DNA of 64,000 bases from Sabulitectum sp036743055 (GTDB lineage Bacteria; Fermentibacterota; Fermentibacteria; Fermentibacterales; JCC-6): assembly GCA_036743055.1 (NCBI GenBank), contig DAINQE010000007.1:10484-74483 (forward strand), written 5' to 3'. The notes under the pieces are model-generated. The model was not told the origin of the DNA. It ran no database searches and saw nothing but the letters and a program-made list of their open reading frames with translations. Shown piece after piece: positions 25,672 to 34,491 of this stretch. A program made the position numbers and the translations under genes. The stretch's first letter is position 1; every line of letters begins with the position of its first letter.

Positions 25672-26545
25672 AGGCTGCTACTGGGGGGTGGACGTAGGTG
25701 GCTCCTACGCTAAGATCGGAAGACTTGTCCAGGGAGGATTCCAGCTCACGGATTCAATCCCCACAGGGGCGGGTTCCGAGCCCGCAAGCGTCCTTCAGGC
25801 AGCTGCTTCCGCAATACGCCGGTGGGACAGTGAACCACTCGGGGTGGGTCTCGGCGCTGCCGGTCTCATAGACAGGGAAGGCGGCAGGATCGTCTTCAGC
25901 CCCAACCTGCCGGGCTGGGGAGGTTGCCCGGTTGCCTCGATACTGGAAGCCATGCTGGGAGTTCCTGTTCTGCTTGACAACGACTGCAATGTTTTCGCAA
26001 CAGGCGCCCTTTACTCCGGCGAGATACCCGGGAAGGGCCTCTGGCTCTTCATCACACTGGGAACCGGCATCGGAGGAACCATAATCAGCGAGGGCTCCAT
26101 AGTCTACGGTACTGGAGGCGCAGGGGAGTTCGGCCACTCAACTGTCAGGGAAGGCGGTCTTCCCTGCCCATGCGGTTCGGTGGGCTGCTGGGAAATGTAC
26201 GCCGGGGCCAGGGCCCTCGAGTGGTACTACCGGAGGGTTTCCGGCGGGGCATCCTCCCCCAGGGGGATAGCATCCCTCGCCCACGGTGGCGACCCTGCGG
26301 CCCTCGAGGCGTACAGGGAGTACGGGCGTTGGTTCGGGATAGGCCTTGCAAACCTCGCCAACATCTTTGCCCCCCACGGATTCTTCATAGCCGGAGGCCT
26401 TTCCGCCGGTCTCAGGCACTTCGGGATCCCGGCTCGAACCGAGTTCCTCCGAAGATGCAGGCATCCCTGGAGTGTCTCCATGCTTGAGGACTCCCCGGAG
26501 GCCGGCGCCTTCGGAGCCGCATCAATGGCGAGGGGCAGATGCTGA
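25661..26545 (+). CDS. ROK family sugar kinase
   Basis: A 294-residue kinase of the ROK family (glucokinase, N-acetylglucosamine or N-acetylmannosamine kinase). The phosphate-binding DVGGSYAKIGRL is at the N-terminus, LDNDCNVFATGA carries the catalytic Asp, GTGIGGTIISEG binds ATP, and GEFGHSTV then CPCGSVGCWEMYAG is the ROK zinc motif. The sugar cannot be told. GTG 25661 lies inside the previous gene, and its end overlaps lptD by 7 bases, so it is embedded in an envelope-biogenesis operon. Confidence 0.9.
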   Translation: MSSRGCYWGVDVGGSYAKIGRLVQGGFQLTDSIPTGAGSEPASVLQAAASAIRRWDSEPLGVGLGAAGLIDREGGRIVFSPNLPGWGGCPVASILEAMLGVPVLLDNDCNVFATGALYSGEIPGKGLWLFITLGTGIGGTIISEGSIVYGTGGAGEFGHSTVREGGLPCPCGSVGCWEMYAGARALEWYYRRVSGGASSPRGIASLAHGGDPAALEAYREYGRWFGIGLANLANIFAPHGFFIAGGLSAGLRHFGIPARTEFLRRCRHPWSVSMLEDSPEAGAFGAASMARGRC

Positions 26546-28704
26546 TACTCCTTCTCGGCCTAATCCTCCAGCCTGACTCCCTGGATGTCCCTCCAATGGA
26601 GAGCATGGGTTACGCAGCGGATTCGCTGCATTTCCTCATCGACTCCGAGAACCTTATCCTTATCGGCGAAGCCTCGCTTGAATACACCGGAATGGGGATA
26701 TCCGCCGATACCATCAGGTATGAGGCTGAGAGGGAAACCGTTACCGCATCCGGCAACATGGAGCTGACCGATGCCGGTGAGACCGCCAGGGGGACCGGCC
26801 TTGTCTACCATATGCCAACCGCCACCGCCAGGACCTGGGACACCTCCTCCCTCTACGACAGGGCCATATACAGCGCCGAAACGATAACCATGCTCTCCAG
26901 GGACGAGTTCAACCTCACCAACGTGAAGTTCACCAGCTGCGAGAAGGACACCTTCGACTACTACTTCTGGTCCAGCAGGATGAAGGTCTTCCCCGACGAC
27001 AAGGCGGTTGCCGGGCCGGTGACCCTCTTCATCGAGGAAACACCTGTCTTCTGGGTACCCTTCGCCGTTTTCCCCATAAGAAGGGGCCGGAGCTCGGGAT
27101 TCACCATCCCCACAATAGGAGCCTCTTCCAGGGACGGCAGATACCTCAGAGAAGTGGGGTATTACTTCGGTTTCTCCGACTACGCGGATCTATTGCTCAG
27201 CGCCGACCTCATGGAGAAGACCAGATTCCAGGTAACGGCAACTGAAAGGCATTCCCTCCGCTATGTGATGAACGGAAGAACGAGACTGCAGTGGAGAAGG
27301 CAGTTCGAGAACAGCAGGGACAGATGGCTGGTGGAGACCCTGCACACCCACGAACTGCCCGACGGCACCATGGTCAAGCTCACCGGGAACTTCGTGAGCG
27401 ACCGCTCCTATCTCGAAGAGACACAGCAGGATCCCCAGGAGCGTATGGAGAGCGAGCTCCGCTCGTGGCTCTCCTTCTCCAGGAACCTTGGCCGTGGAAG
27501 CGCCCAGATGAACCTGGAGTACACCGAGTACCTTGACGCCCTCCCGGACACCATCGACGGCGAGCTCCTTTCGGAACTCACCGCACCGGACCTGCGCTAC
27601 AGCCTGCCATCGGCACCGGTCTTCCACACACCTGCGGACCCGGAGGACAGACGCCCATGGCACAGCCTCTACTGGAGCCTCTCCGGCCACTACCTGACCG
27701 AAAGCACCCAGTGGGAGGATTCATCCCTCTACAACGCCGGCCTGAGACTGGAGTCGAATCTCTCCGCCTCCGAGAGGCTCGGGGGCATACTGGCCATTTC
27801 CCCATCCATCAGGGGAAGGGGCACTCTCTACGACAGGGACAGGATGGGGAACGGCTATCCCGGCTGGTTCCACGGTTCCGCCGGACTTGCGCTCTCAACG
27901 GACATCTACGGCCTGTTCGCCTCCGACTTCCTGGGGCATTCCCTTCTTCGCCATACCATAACGCCTACTGTGTCGGCTACCTGGACCCCTGACAGGTTCA
28001 TTACCACACAGGGCATGGAGAACACTGAAGCAGCCGACTCGCTTTACTACTCATTCAGCGATCTCTCCCTTCCCTCCTCGGGAACCGTGGTGGCCCTCTC
28101 CCTTGCCAACGTTCTCGAGGGCAAGAGGGTCTCCAGGGGCACCATCGAGAGGAACACCCTTGCGGAACTTACCGTGGGAACATCCTGGAACCCTGAGGCC
28201 GAAGAGGGGGAGAACGCATTCTCCAGGATCTCCGGCTCACTGAATCTTACACCGGCGAGATGGTTCAGCACGAGGCTGGACGGGTCGTGGGATCCCTACG
28301 GCCGGGAGACCCGGGATCTCTCCCTGACAACAGGGATAACGCTCTCTGGTAACGACCCCACCCTACGCCCGGATTCAGGGGTGGTGATCTCCCCGCTGAT
28401 GTGGAGACTCACCATTTCTCACAACTGGCGGCCGGAGATCGGTGAAGAAGCCATTGAGCTGAACAAGCTTAGGGTTTCCGCCGCGGTTGATCTCACAAGC
28501 AGATGGTCGGTGAACTACCGCGCCTACTACGACATAACTGAATCAGATTTTATAAGTCAGGATTATACCATAATGAGGGATTTGGACAGCTGGGAAGCGG
28601 TTTTCACGAGGCATGTTTCGGATGTTGATACCGGGTTCTACTTCAGGATAAACATAAAGGCATTCCCGGACATCAAGGTGGAACAGCACACCAGCAGTTT
28701 CTAA
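26539..28704 (+). CDS. lptD: LptD-like LPS assembly outer-membrane protein
   Basis: A 721-residue protein with a short signal peptide (MLILLLGLILQPDS), an OstA/jellyroll part (residues about 25-130, with GEASLEYTGMGISADTIRYEAE and VTASGNMELTDAGE), and the LptD core PVFWVPFAVFPIRRGRSSGFTIP near 175. A long beta-barrel region with alternating aromatic strands and a C-terminal strand follows. It would insert lipopolysaccharide into the outer leaflet. It is somewhat shorter than E. coli LptD (784), as is common in FCB bacteria. It ends just before the hup promoter. Confidence 0.88.
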   Translation: MLILLLGLILQPDSLDVPPMESMGYAADSLHFLIDSENLILIGEASLEYTGMGISADTIRYEAERETVTASGNMELTDAGETARGTGLVYHMPTATARTWDTSSLYDRAIYSAETITMLSRDEFNLTNVKFTSCEKDTFDYYFWSSRMKVFPDDKAVAGPVTLFIEETPVFWVPFAVFPIRRGRSSGFTIPTIGASSRDGRYLREVGYYFGFSDYADLLLSADLMEKTRFQVTATERHSLRYVMNGRTRLQWRRQFENSRDRWLVETLHTHELPDGTMVKLTGNFVSDRSYLEETQQDPQERMESELRSWLSFSRNLGRGSAQMNLEYTEYLDALPDTIDGELLSELTAPDLRYSLPSAPVFHTPADPEDRRPWHSLYWSLSGHYLTESTQWEDSSLYNAGLRLESNLSASERLGGILAISPSIRGRGTLYDRDRMGNGYPGWFHGSAGLALSTDIYGLFASDFLGHSLLRHTITPTVSATWTPDRFITTQGMENTEAADSLYYSFSDLSLPSSGTVVALSLANVLEGKRVSRGTIERNTLAELTVGTSWNPEAEEGENAFSRISGSLNLTPARWFSTRLDGSWDPYGRETRDLSLTTGITLSGNDPTLRPDSGVVISPLMWRLTISHNWRPEIGEEAIELNKLRVSAAVDLTSRWSVNYRAYYDITESDFISQDYTIMRDLDSWEAVFTRHVSDVDTGFYFRINIKAFPDIKVEQHTSSF

Positions 28705-28717
28705 CCACGGGGAACAC

Positions 28718-28746
28718 TTGACACAGGGCTTTCACTGCTCTAGTGT
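28718..28746 (+). promoter_or_regulatory. Sigma70 promoter for HU
   Basis: A perfect TTGACA (28718-28723), 17-base spacer, and TAGTGT (28741-28746). The predicted start is near 28753, about 43 bases before the TTG of HU. Confidence 0.7.
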
Positions 28747-28795
28747 AAACGGGTCAAAGGGCTCTGGTGTTAAACAATTAGAAAGGGGTAGGGAA

Positions 28796-29068
28796 TTGAA
28801 CAAGAAAGAACTCATCAACCATGTGGCCTCCAAGGCCGATCTCTCGAAGAAGGATGCGGCCGCCGCGGTTGATGCCTTCATCGACGGCATCAGCAACGTG
28901 ATCGAATCCGGAGACAAGATCACCCTCATCGGTTTTGGTACCTTCGGTATCAAGGAGAGGGCCGCAAGGGTTGGAGTCGTTCCCGGAAGCGGAAAGAAAA
29001 AGGAATACCCTGCGAAGAAGGTTCCTTACTTCAAGGCCGGCAAGGCTCTGAAGGACAAGGCCATCTAA
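28796..29068 (+). CDS. HU-family nucleoid protein
   Basis: A 90-residue HU/IHF-type protein: NKKELINHVASKADLSKKDA, ITLIGFGTFGIKERAARVGVVPGSGKKKEY and VPYFKAGKALKD. The proline that intercalates into DNA is in VVPGSG, replacing the usual NPxTG. It bends and compacts DNA. The start is TTG 28796, preceded by AAGGGG and AGGG. It has its own promoter and is followed by a strong terminator, so it is a single-gene unit. Confidence 0.93.
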   Translation: MNKKELINHVASKADLSKKDAAAAVDAFIDGISNVIESGDKITLIGFGTFGIKERAARVGVVPGSGKKKEYPAKKVPYFKAGKALKDKAI

Positions 29069-29084
29069 TAGGGAATACCGTTCA

Positions 29085-29115
29085 GGGGGAAGGGCGCCGC
29101 CCTTCCCCCTTTTTT
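29085..29115 (+). terminator. Strong rho-independent terminator after HU
   Basis: GGGGGAAGGG (29085-29094), a 5-base loop, CCCTTCCCCC (29100-29109), then six T. Confidence 0.95.
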
Positions 29116-29120
29116 ATATT
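29115..29120 (+). promoter_or_regulatory. Possible -10 giving a leaderless glycosyltransferase mRNA
   Basis: TATATT ends seven bases before the ATG at 29127, so a normal start point would coincide with the A of the ATG. No ribosome binding site is visible. No good -35 is seen because the terminator stem occupies that place. Confidence 0.35.
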
Positions 29121-29126
29121 CGCAAC

Positions 29127-29930
29127 ATGAAATGGTCAGCGATAATCACGACGTACAACAGCGGTTCAGTGATCGGAAGGGCGCTGGAATCCATCCTTTC
29201 CCTGGAGCCTGATGAGAAGCCCGTGGACATCGTGGTGGTGGACAACGATTCAAAGGACCACACGGCAGAGGTCCTGAAGGATTACGCGGACAGGGTGAAC
29301 TTCGTTCGCAATAAAACCAATCTCGGGCTTTCAAAGGCCAATAATATAGGCGCCGGACAAGCCCGGGGCGATTCGCTGTTCTTTCTGAATCCCGATACCG
29401 AGGTCCTTCCCGGAGCCGTCAGAACGCTGTTCTCCTTCCAGGAGTCCCATCCCCGGGCGGCCCTGCTCGGGCCGGGCATGGAGGACTGGAACGGTGTACT
29501 TCAGCCCACAGCCAGAACCTGGCCTACTCCACCGGTGATCGCCGCCAGAAGGACCTTCATCGGCGGAACTCCCGCTGGTGCCCGTCTGTCGGCAGGCCAC
29601 CTGCGCAGCTATCACAGAGAAGACTCACCGGTGAGACCCCACTGGCTGGTTGGAGCCGCCCTCTGGCTGACACCGGAGGGAAGGAAGAGGGTTGGGCTAA
29701 TGTCCGAGAGCTACTTCCTCTACTTCGAGGATGTGGAGTGGTGCCACAGGGCATGGAGAAGGGGCATGGAGGTGTGGTATGTTCCAGAGGCCAGGATCCG
29801 CCATGTATGCAGCAGGGAAAGCAGCAGAAGAAAGGGCGCCCTGGGACTTCACCTGAGAAGCATGACAAGGTTCCTGCTCACCCATCCCCTGACGGCCCTG
29901 GGACTCGGACCAGGGGGAGGAGACGAATGA
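29127..29930 (+). CDS. GT2 family glycosyltransferase
   Basis: A 267-residue GT-A enzyme. AIITTYNSGSVIGRALES starts the fold, IVVVDNDSKDHT holds the nucleotide-binding Asp, NLGLSKANNIGA and FFLNPDTEV follow (the DxD-like position is NPDTE), and ESYFLYFEDVEWCHRAWRRG is the catalytic-base region. It resembles rhamnosyl/dTDP-sugar transferases such as RfbF or WcaA types; the substrate is unknown. The stop overlaps the next ATG (ATGA), so it pairs with the initiating sugar-phosphate transferase for a surface polysaccharide. Confidence 0.9.
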   Translation: MKWSAIITTYNSGSVIGRALESILSLEPDEKPVDIVVVDNDSKDHTAEVLKDYADRVNFVRNKTNLGLSKANNIGAGQARGDSLFFLNPDTEVLPGAVRTLFSFQESHPRAALLGPGMEDWNGVLQPTARTWPTPPVIAARRTFIGGTPAGARLSAGHLRSYHREDSPVRPHWLVGAALWLTPEGRKRVGLMSESYFLYFEDVEWCHRAWRRGMEVWYVPEARIRHVCSRESSRRKGALGLHLRSMTRFLLTHPLTALGLGPGGGDE

Positions 29931-31148
29931 AAAAAGGAAGAAGCGCTCTGTGGGTCCTTCCACCGTCTGACCTGCTCCTGATCGTCCTTGTCTTCATGGG
30001 GGGCTTCTGGTTCAGGCATTCCCTCCTGGCAGGCGTCATGGGAACCGACTTCCGTCTCTCTGTCTACCACTATTTACTCAGCGGCCTGGTGCTCGGCGGT
30101 GTTCAGGTAGCTTTCATGGCGGTATTCGGCGTCTACCGCAAGGAGTTCGGCCTGGGCATGATCGAAGAGACCGCCGGCATCATCAGGGCTGCCCTTATGG
30201 CGGTGCTCTTCACCCTTGCNNNNNNNNNNNNNNNNNNNNNNNNNNNNNNNNNNNNNNNNNNNNNNNNNNNNNNNNNNNNNNNNNNNNNNNNNNNNNNNNN
30301 NNNNNNNNNNNNNNNNNNNCGCGAAGGATGTATGCGGACTGCTTGAAAGCAGCTCCGCGGAGGAACTGGTGATTGCTGAAAGGAACCTTCCGGCGGACAA
30401 GCTCTCAGAGCTGATACTGTTCTGTGAGAAGACAGGCATCAACTACAAGATAGCGGCTGATGTGTTCTCCCTGGTGAGCCTAACCGCCAGGGTTGCCCAC
30501 ATGGGGGGGACCACACTGGTCGAATCGGTTCCAGCTCCTTTATCAGGAGGGGGTCTCCTTCTCAAGCGAACCGCCGATATCATCATAACTTCTCTGCTCA
30601 TTATCCTGCTACTTCCCGTCTTCATCATAGCTGCCGCAGCCGTTGTGATCGATTCGGGTCTTCCTGTTTTCTACAGGCAGACAAGGCTGGGGCGGGACAA
30701 CGCCCCCTTCAGCATGCTAAAGTTCAGGTCCATGAAACAGGGGGCCCATGAGCGGAAGGCGGAACTCAGGGAACTGAACCAGTCCTCCGGCCCGCTTTTC
30801 AAGATAAGGAACGACCCCCGTGTCACAAGGGTGGGCAGGTTCCTGAGAAGATGGTCCATGGACGAACTCCCTCAGCTTTTCAATGTTCTCAGAGGGCAGA
30901 TGAGCCTTGTGGGTCCCAGGCCTCCCCTCCCTGAAGAGGTTGAGGAGTACAGCCGAAGGGACTTCAAGAGACTGCATACCATACCCGGGGTAACCGGCGT
31001 CTGGCAGATAAGCGGAAGGAGCGACCTGGGATTCGATGAGATGGTGAAGCTGGATCTCTACTATGTCGACAACTGGTCAATCTGGATGGACCTGGCTATT
31101 TTGCTTCTCACCCCATCCGCGGTGGCGGCAGGGGACGGCGCCTATTAA
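29927..31148 (+). CDS. Polyprenyl-phosphate sugar-1-phosphate transferase (internal gap)
   Basis: An initiating transferase of the WbaP/CpsE type: it loads the first sugar-1-phosphate onto undecaprenyl phosphate. The N-terminal membrane region has LLIVLVFMGGFWFRHSLLAG and more helices. After the gap come part of a soluble central domain and the C-terminal catalytic domain: LKRTADIIITSL, then FYRQTRLGRDNAPFSMLKFRSM, DELPQLFNVLRGQMSLVGPRP, and GVTGVWQISGR. The frame differs across the 100 N because the gap size is nominal; roughly 90 residues seem missing. The start is ATG 29927, overlapping the GT2 stop. Confidence 0.9.
30220..30319. other. Scaffold gap (100 N) inside the sugar transferase
   Basis: The reading frame shifts by one base across the Ns, so the real gap length is not 100. 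The family length suggests about 270 bases missing. Confidence 0.95.
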
Positions 31149-31150
31149 AA

Positions 31151-31172
31151 AGGGGCCGGAAGCCCGGCCCCT
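31151..31172 (-). terminator. Terminator for the coiled-coil protein gene
   Basis: AGGGGCCGG and CCGGCCCCT form a 9-bp stem. On the minus strand it is followed by a T-run (the AAAAA just left of it). It may also help stop plus-strand transcription of the sugar-transferase gene. Confidence 0.75.
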
Positions 31173-31190
31173 AAAACACCAGCCCCTGGT

Positions 31191-31595
31191 CTAGTTGATG
31201 GGCAGACCCTCGGTGAACTGATCTACAGTGGCCTGAATGGTGCTTACCTCTGCGTCGATCTCGTCTGTTACAGCCGTGATCTGTGCCCTGGCCTCCACCA
31301 GTTCGTTCCTCAGGGCGTCAATTTCCGCCTGAAGGGCTTCCATCTCAGGGTCGGTGTCCCTGAGCTCCTCGAGCTTCACCGAAAGATCGTCCAGCACCGC
31401 AAGGTCCGGTATGATGTTCCTCAGTGTGTCGGTCTGGGCGATGAGGCCGTCGAGCTTCATCTGCACCTCGTCGAGAAGCTCCATCCCTGGGATCTCGATC
31501 TCGGGTATATCGGCATCTGGAACATCAGGGACTCCGGGAACTCCGAAGGCCATGGCGGTGCATACCGTAAAAGCGGTTATGAGAATCGGTTTCAT
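31191..31595 (-). CDS. Small secreted coiled-coil protein
   Basis: A 134-residue protein with a signal peptide (KPILITAFTVCTAMA), a short acidic repeat-like linker of V/I-P-D/E units (GVPGVPDVPDADIPEIEIPG), and about 90 residues of heptad-patterned helix (LDDLSVKLEELRDT, MEALQAEIDALRNELVEAR). It looks like a periplasmic or surface trimeric/dimeric coiled coil in the style of Lpp-like spacers, but has no lipobox. The function is unknown. It stands alone, with a terminator behind it and a GTGTATTAT -10 candidate in front. Confidence 0.65.
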   Translation of the reverse strand: MKPILITAFTVCTAMAFGVPGVPDVPDADIPEIEIPGMELLDEVQMKLDGLIAQTDTLRNIIPDLAVLDDLSVKLEELRDTDPEMEALQAEIDALRNELVEARAQITAVTDEIDAEVSTIQATVDQFTEGLPIN

Positions 31596-31638
31596 ACATC
31601 CTCCCTTTCTGTACTTTCGTTACCCAGCGTAACGCCAC

Positions 31639-31644
31639 ATAATA
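31639..31644 (-). promoter_or_regulatory. Candidate -10 (TATTAT) for the coiled-coil protein gene
   Basis: GTGTATTATG on the minus strand, about 44 bases before the ATG at 31595. The same GTGTATTAT occurs in front of the outer-membrane gene at 62253. The -35 is weak (TTTTGT). Confidence 0.4.
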
Positions 31645-31666
31645 CACTTTACGGTCATGAAACAAA

Positions 31667-31688
31667 AGGGGCGGACGGTTCAGCCCCT
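31667..31688 (-). terminator. Possible minus-strand terminator upstream of the coiled-coil gene promoter
   Basis: AGGGGC and GCCCCT form a 6-bp stem. On the minus strand TTTTG follows. It would insulate the coiled-coil gene from antisense transcription; weak. Confidence 0.3.
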
Positions 31689-31804
31689 ATGACACGGCGC
31701 GGAGTTGCCTGTTCTCTATCCTGCTGCTAAGCAGTCAGATATCACAGGCAAACAATATGCTCAGTTTTTCACGAATCATTCAACTCGAACCGAAAGGAAG
31801 AACC

Positions 31805-32140
31805 ATGCCGGTAAAAGAGATACAGGGAAGCCAGATCGCCACTGAAGCTGCGGGTAATGACAAACTCACCGTGGTGGATTTCAGCGCCGAATGGTGCGGG
31901 CCCTGCAAGATGCTTCATCCAGTGCTGGAGAGCCTTTCAGAAGACCTTTCCGCGAAGGTGACATTCGTGAAGGTAGACATAGACAGAAGCCAGGGGGAAG
32001 CCAACCAGTTCGGAATAAGGGGAGTTCCAACCATGATAGTCTTTCACGGCGGCAAGGAGATAGACAGAATGGTGGGCTTCAGGGACAAGGCAACCCTCAA
32101 GCGTGATCTGGAGGCCCTGGCGACGGGTCATCTGGGCTGA
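31805..32140 (+). CDS. Thioredoxin
   Basis: A 111-residue thioredoxin. VVDFSAEWCGPCKMLHPVLE carries the WCGPC active site near residue 31, VKVDIDRSQGEANQFGIRGVPTM includes the cis-Pro, and FRDKATLKRDLEAL is the last helix. It reduces protein disulfides in the cytoplasm and is reloaded by the reductase encoded next. The start is ATG 31805 with AAGGAAG upstream; an extension to 31757 does not fit the family. The stop is one base before the candidate ATG of the reductase. Confidence 0.95.
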   Translation: MPVKEIQGSQIATEAAGNDKLTVVDFSAEWCGPCKMLHPVLESLSEDLSAKVTFVKVDIDRSQGEANQFGIRGVPTMIVFHGGKEIDRMVGFRDKATLKRDLEALATGHLG

Positions 32141-32141
32141 C

Positions 32142-33101
32142 ATGGGTTTCAGCGTGAATCTCGTGGAAAGCGGGTCCGAAATGGCTTCTGAGAAACACAC
32201 AGTCCTCATAGCCGGCGGCGGACCCGCCGCCCTCTCCGCCGCTCTCTACGCGGCGAGATACGGTATGGACCATATCGTCCTCGAAAGCTGGAAGCCCGGG
32301 GGGCAGGCCGCCCTCACTGCAGAGATCGAAAACTATCCCGGTTTCATCTCCATAGCCGGAGCGGAGCTAACGGCTAAGATGAAGGAACAGGCAGAAAGGG
32401 CCGGAGCGGTTTTCAGGATGGAGTCCGTGGAAACCGCTGAGGAAGCTGAGAACGGGATAGTGGTGAGGACCGACTCCGGGGAATACCACGGCGACTACCT
32501 GATAATCGCCACAGGCGCAGCGCCGGCAACCCTTGGAATACCGGGAGAGGATGAATACTACGGCCGGGGAGTAAGTTTCTGCGCCACCTGCGACGCCCCA
32601 TTCTTCAGGAACAGGAGGGCCATCGTGGTGGGAGGAGGCGACAGCGCGGTGAAGGAAGCCCTTCACCTGACCCATGTGGTCTCTCAACTGGGCCTGGTCC
32701 ACAGGCGGGACAGGCTGAGGGCGGAACCATATCTGGCGGAGAAGCTGGTCTCCAACGAAAAGGTGACCACCTACTGGAACTCCCACCTCAGGGAGATAAA
32801 GGGTGACGGACAGGGCGTTACCGCAGCGGTGATAGAAACACCCGGTGGAATGAAGACCGTAGAGACCGACGGCGTTTTCCTCTACGTGGGAACGAAACCT
32901 GCAACCGAGCCTTTCCGCAGCCTTGTGGAACTAACGGAAAAGGGAGCGGTTCTAACAAGGAACATAGTTGGCACATCGAATCCCAGGGTTTTCGCCGCGG
33001 GCGACGTTACGGACAACGGCTTCCGCCAGGTGGTCACCGCTGTTTCCGACGGGGCTCGGGCTGCTGCAGCCATCTTCGACCGAATACAGGCGTACGATTA
33101 G
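32142..33101 (+). CDS. trxB: Thioredoxin reductase
   Basis: About 319 residues of FAD/NADPH disulfide reductase. The FAD site is LIAGGGPAALSAALYAARYG (Ala in place of the last Gly), followed by GGQAALTAEIENYPGF, the active-site CATCDAPFF near residue 150, and NADPH-site VVGGGDSAVKEAL. The closing motif is VFAAGDVTDNGFRQVVTAVSDGARAA. ATG 32142 directly follows the thioredoxin stop; ATG 32181 (MASEKHTVLIAGGG) is closer to the family length and equally possible. It forms an operon with thioredoxin and the PDO-like gene. Confidence 0.93.
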   Translation: MGFSVNLVESGSEMASEKHTVLIAGGGPAALSAALYAARYGMDHIVLESWKPGGQAALTAEIENYPGFISIAGAELTAKMKEQAERAGAVFRMESVETAEEAENGIVVRTDSGEYHGDYLIIATGAAPATLGIPGEDEYYGRGVSFCATCDAPFFRNRRAIVVGGGDSAVKEALHLTHVVSQLGLVHRRDRLRAEPYLAEKLVSNEKVTTYWNSHLREIKGDGQGVTAAVIETPGGMKTVETDGVFLYVGTKPATEPFRSLVELTEKGAVLTRNIVGTSNPRVFAAGDVTDNGFRQVVTAVSDGARAAAAIFDRIQAYD

Positions 33102-33121
33102 AACAGGATTGGAGAACAGGA

Positions 33122-33721
33122 ATGGCGCTTCTCTCCGAGAACGACAGAAATGCGATAAAGGGTCATTTCGAGAAGATGACCAGGGAGGTACCCGTATACC
33201 TGGCCAAGGCACCCGGGAAGTGTGACACCGAGGACATACTCATGGAACTGGCGGAGCTCTCCCCTATGCTCAAGGTATCCGTGAACGAATCCGGGGACGG
33301 TATGCTGCCTTCGCTTAACATCGGGTCCACCGGAAGGGTAAGGTTCTATGGAACTCCCGCCGGGTACGAGTTCAGCAGTCTGCTCACCGGTATCATAGAC
33401 AACGGGCGTGAAGAGGAGACCCTCTCTAAGGCAACCATGGAGTTCCTTGACGGTCTCGACAGGGACCTGCACATAAAGGTGTTCGTAACCCCCACCTGTC
33501 CCCACTGCCCGCCTTCGGTTGTCCTGGCCCACAGGATGGCCGCCTACTCCCCCAGAGTGACCGCAGAGGCCATCGAGGCCAACGAGTTCCAGGAAACAGC
33601 TGTAAAATACGGTGTACAGGGCGTACCCAGGACAGTGATAAACGAAACCTTCTCCGCCGAGGGCTCCCAGCCCGAGTCCTACCTGATAGAGGCTCTGAAA
33701 AGGCATATGGAGAAGGAATGA
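33122..33721 (+). CDS. PDO/glutaredoxin-like disulfide oxidoreductase
   Basis: A 199-residue protein made of two thioredoxin folds, like the protein disulfide oxidoreductases of thermophiles and the N-terminal domain of AhpF. The first fold lacks a CxxC; the second has FVTPTCPHCPPSVVLAHRMA with CPHC near residue 125, then VQGVPRTVINET with the cis-Pro. It likely exchanges disulfides with the neighbouring reductase. A ribosome binding site (AGAACAGGA) is weak. The stop overlaps the next ATG (ATGA). Confidence 0.85.
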   Translation: MALLSENDRNAIKGHFEKMTREVPVYLAKAPGKCDTEDILMELAELSPMLKVSVNESGDGMLPSLNIGSTGRVRFYGTPAGYEFSSLLTGIIDNGREEETLSKATMEFLDGLDRDLHIKVFVTPTCPHCPPSVVLAHRMAAYSPRVTAEAIEANEFQETAVKYGVQGVPRTVINETFSAEGSQPESYLIEALKRHMEKE

Positions 33722-34485
33722 TCCTTCTGCTGGCGGGGCTGCTTTCCGCCTGGGAGGTCTCGTTCCCCGGGGAGAACGAGGGATTCTTCGACGCCAGGTA
33801 TTTCTTCAACCCCGACGAGAACCATCTTGTTTGGGCGCTGATAGAGGACGACGTCACCATGGTCAGGTACGGGCCCCTTACCCTGGGAATAGGTCTCAGC
33901 GTGGAAACCTTCATGGGCAAGAGCGACAGTCACGGGGACACCGCATTCAACGTATACGGAGGTCACTGGAACATCAGGGGAACGGTGGGAATGGACTACA
34001 GGGACATTCTCTTCACGCTGTTCACCGACCACGAATGCTTCCATAACATTGACATGGCCGACACATGCGGGCAGTACATGAACAACATCAAGCTGGGGGT
34101 ATCGAACACGGTGGAGACCGTGCCGGATGACCATCCCGTGTTCTTCCCCGGGGGCTATGTACCGGAATACGCCATCAGCGGAGGGGTCTACCGACCCAGC
34201 AACCCCTCGTTCCAGAAGGGGCACATCTTCGACTGGTCCCTCCATGCTGATCTGGACTTCCCGGTGCTGTCCGCCGGAAGCATGCTCTACGGGACCATTC
34301 TCAGGTCGGATCTGTACTTCCACCTGGACGGAGGAGAGAGCAGCCGCCACAATGTGGAGGTTTACGCAAAGCACAGGACAGAGCACGGGGAGATGGTGGC
34401 CTTCATAAGGCACCACCTCCACGACACCCAGCCCATACGGTCAATGGAAGGCGAGACCTGCTTCGGCATCAGGTTCCACTGGTGA
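33718..34485 (+). CDS. Probable outer-membrane or periplasmic beta-barrel protein
   Basis: A 255-residue protein with a minimal signal peptide (MILLLAGLLSA) and alternating strands rich in Gly and aromatic residues (YGPLTLGIGLSVETF, HWNIRGTVGMDYRDILFTLF), ending in a strand with terminal Trp (CFGIRFHW), as barrels do. It has many His residues (DHECFHN, HHLHD). I cannot name a family. It is coupled to the PDO-like gene by ATGA, which is odd for an envelope protein beside cytoplasmic redox genes. It ends 6 bases before the convergent tldE stop. Confidence 0.6.
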   Translation: MILLLAGLLSAWEVSFPGENEGFFDARYFFNPDENHLVWALIEDDVTMVRYGPLTLGIGLSVETFMGKSDSHGDTAFNVYGGHWNIRGTVGMDYRDILFTLFTDHECFHNIDMADTCGQYMNNIKLGVSNTVETVPDDHPVFFPGGYVPEYAISGGVYRPSNPSFQKGHIFDWSLHADLDFPVLSAGSMLYGTILRSDLYFHLDGGESSRHNVEVYAKHRTEHGEMVAFIRHHLHDTQPIRSMEGETCFGIRFHW

Positions 34486-34491
34486 TCGAAC

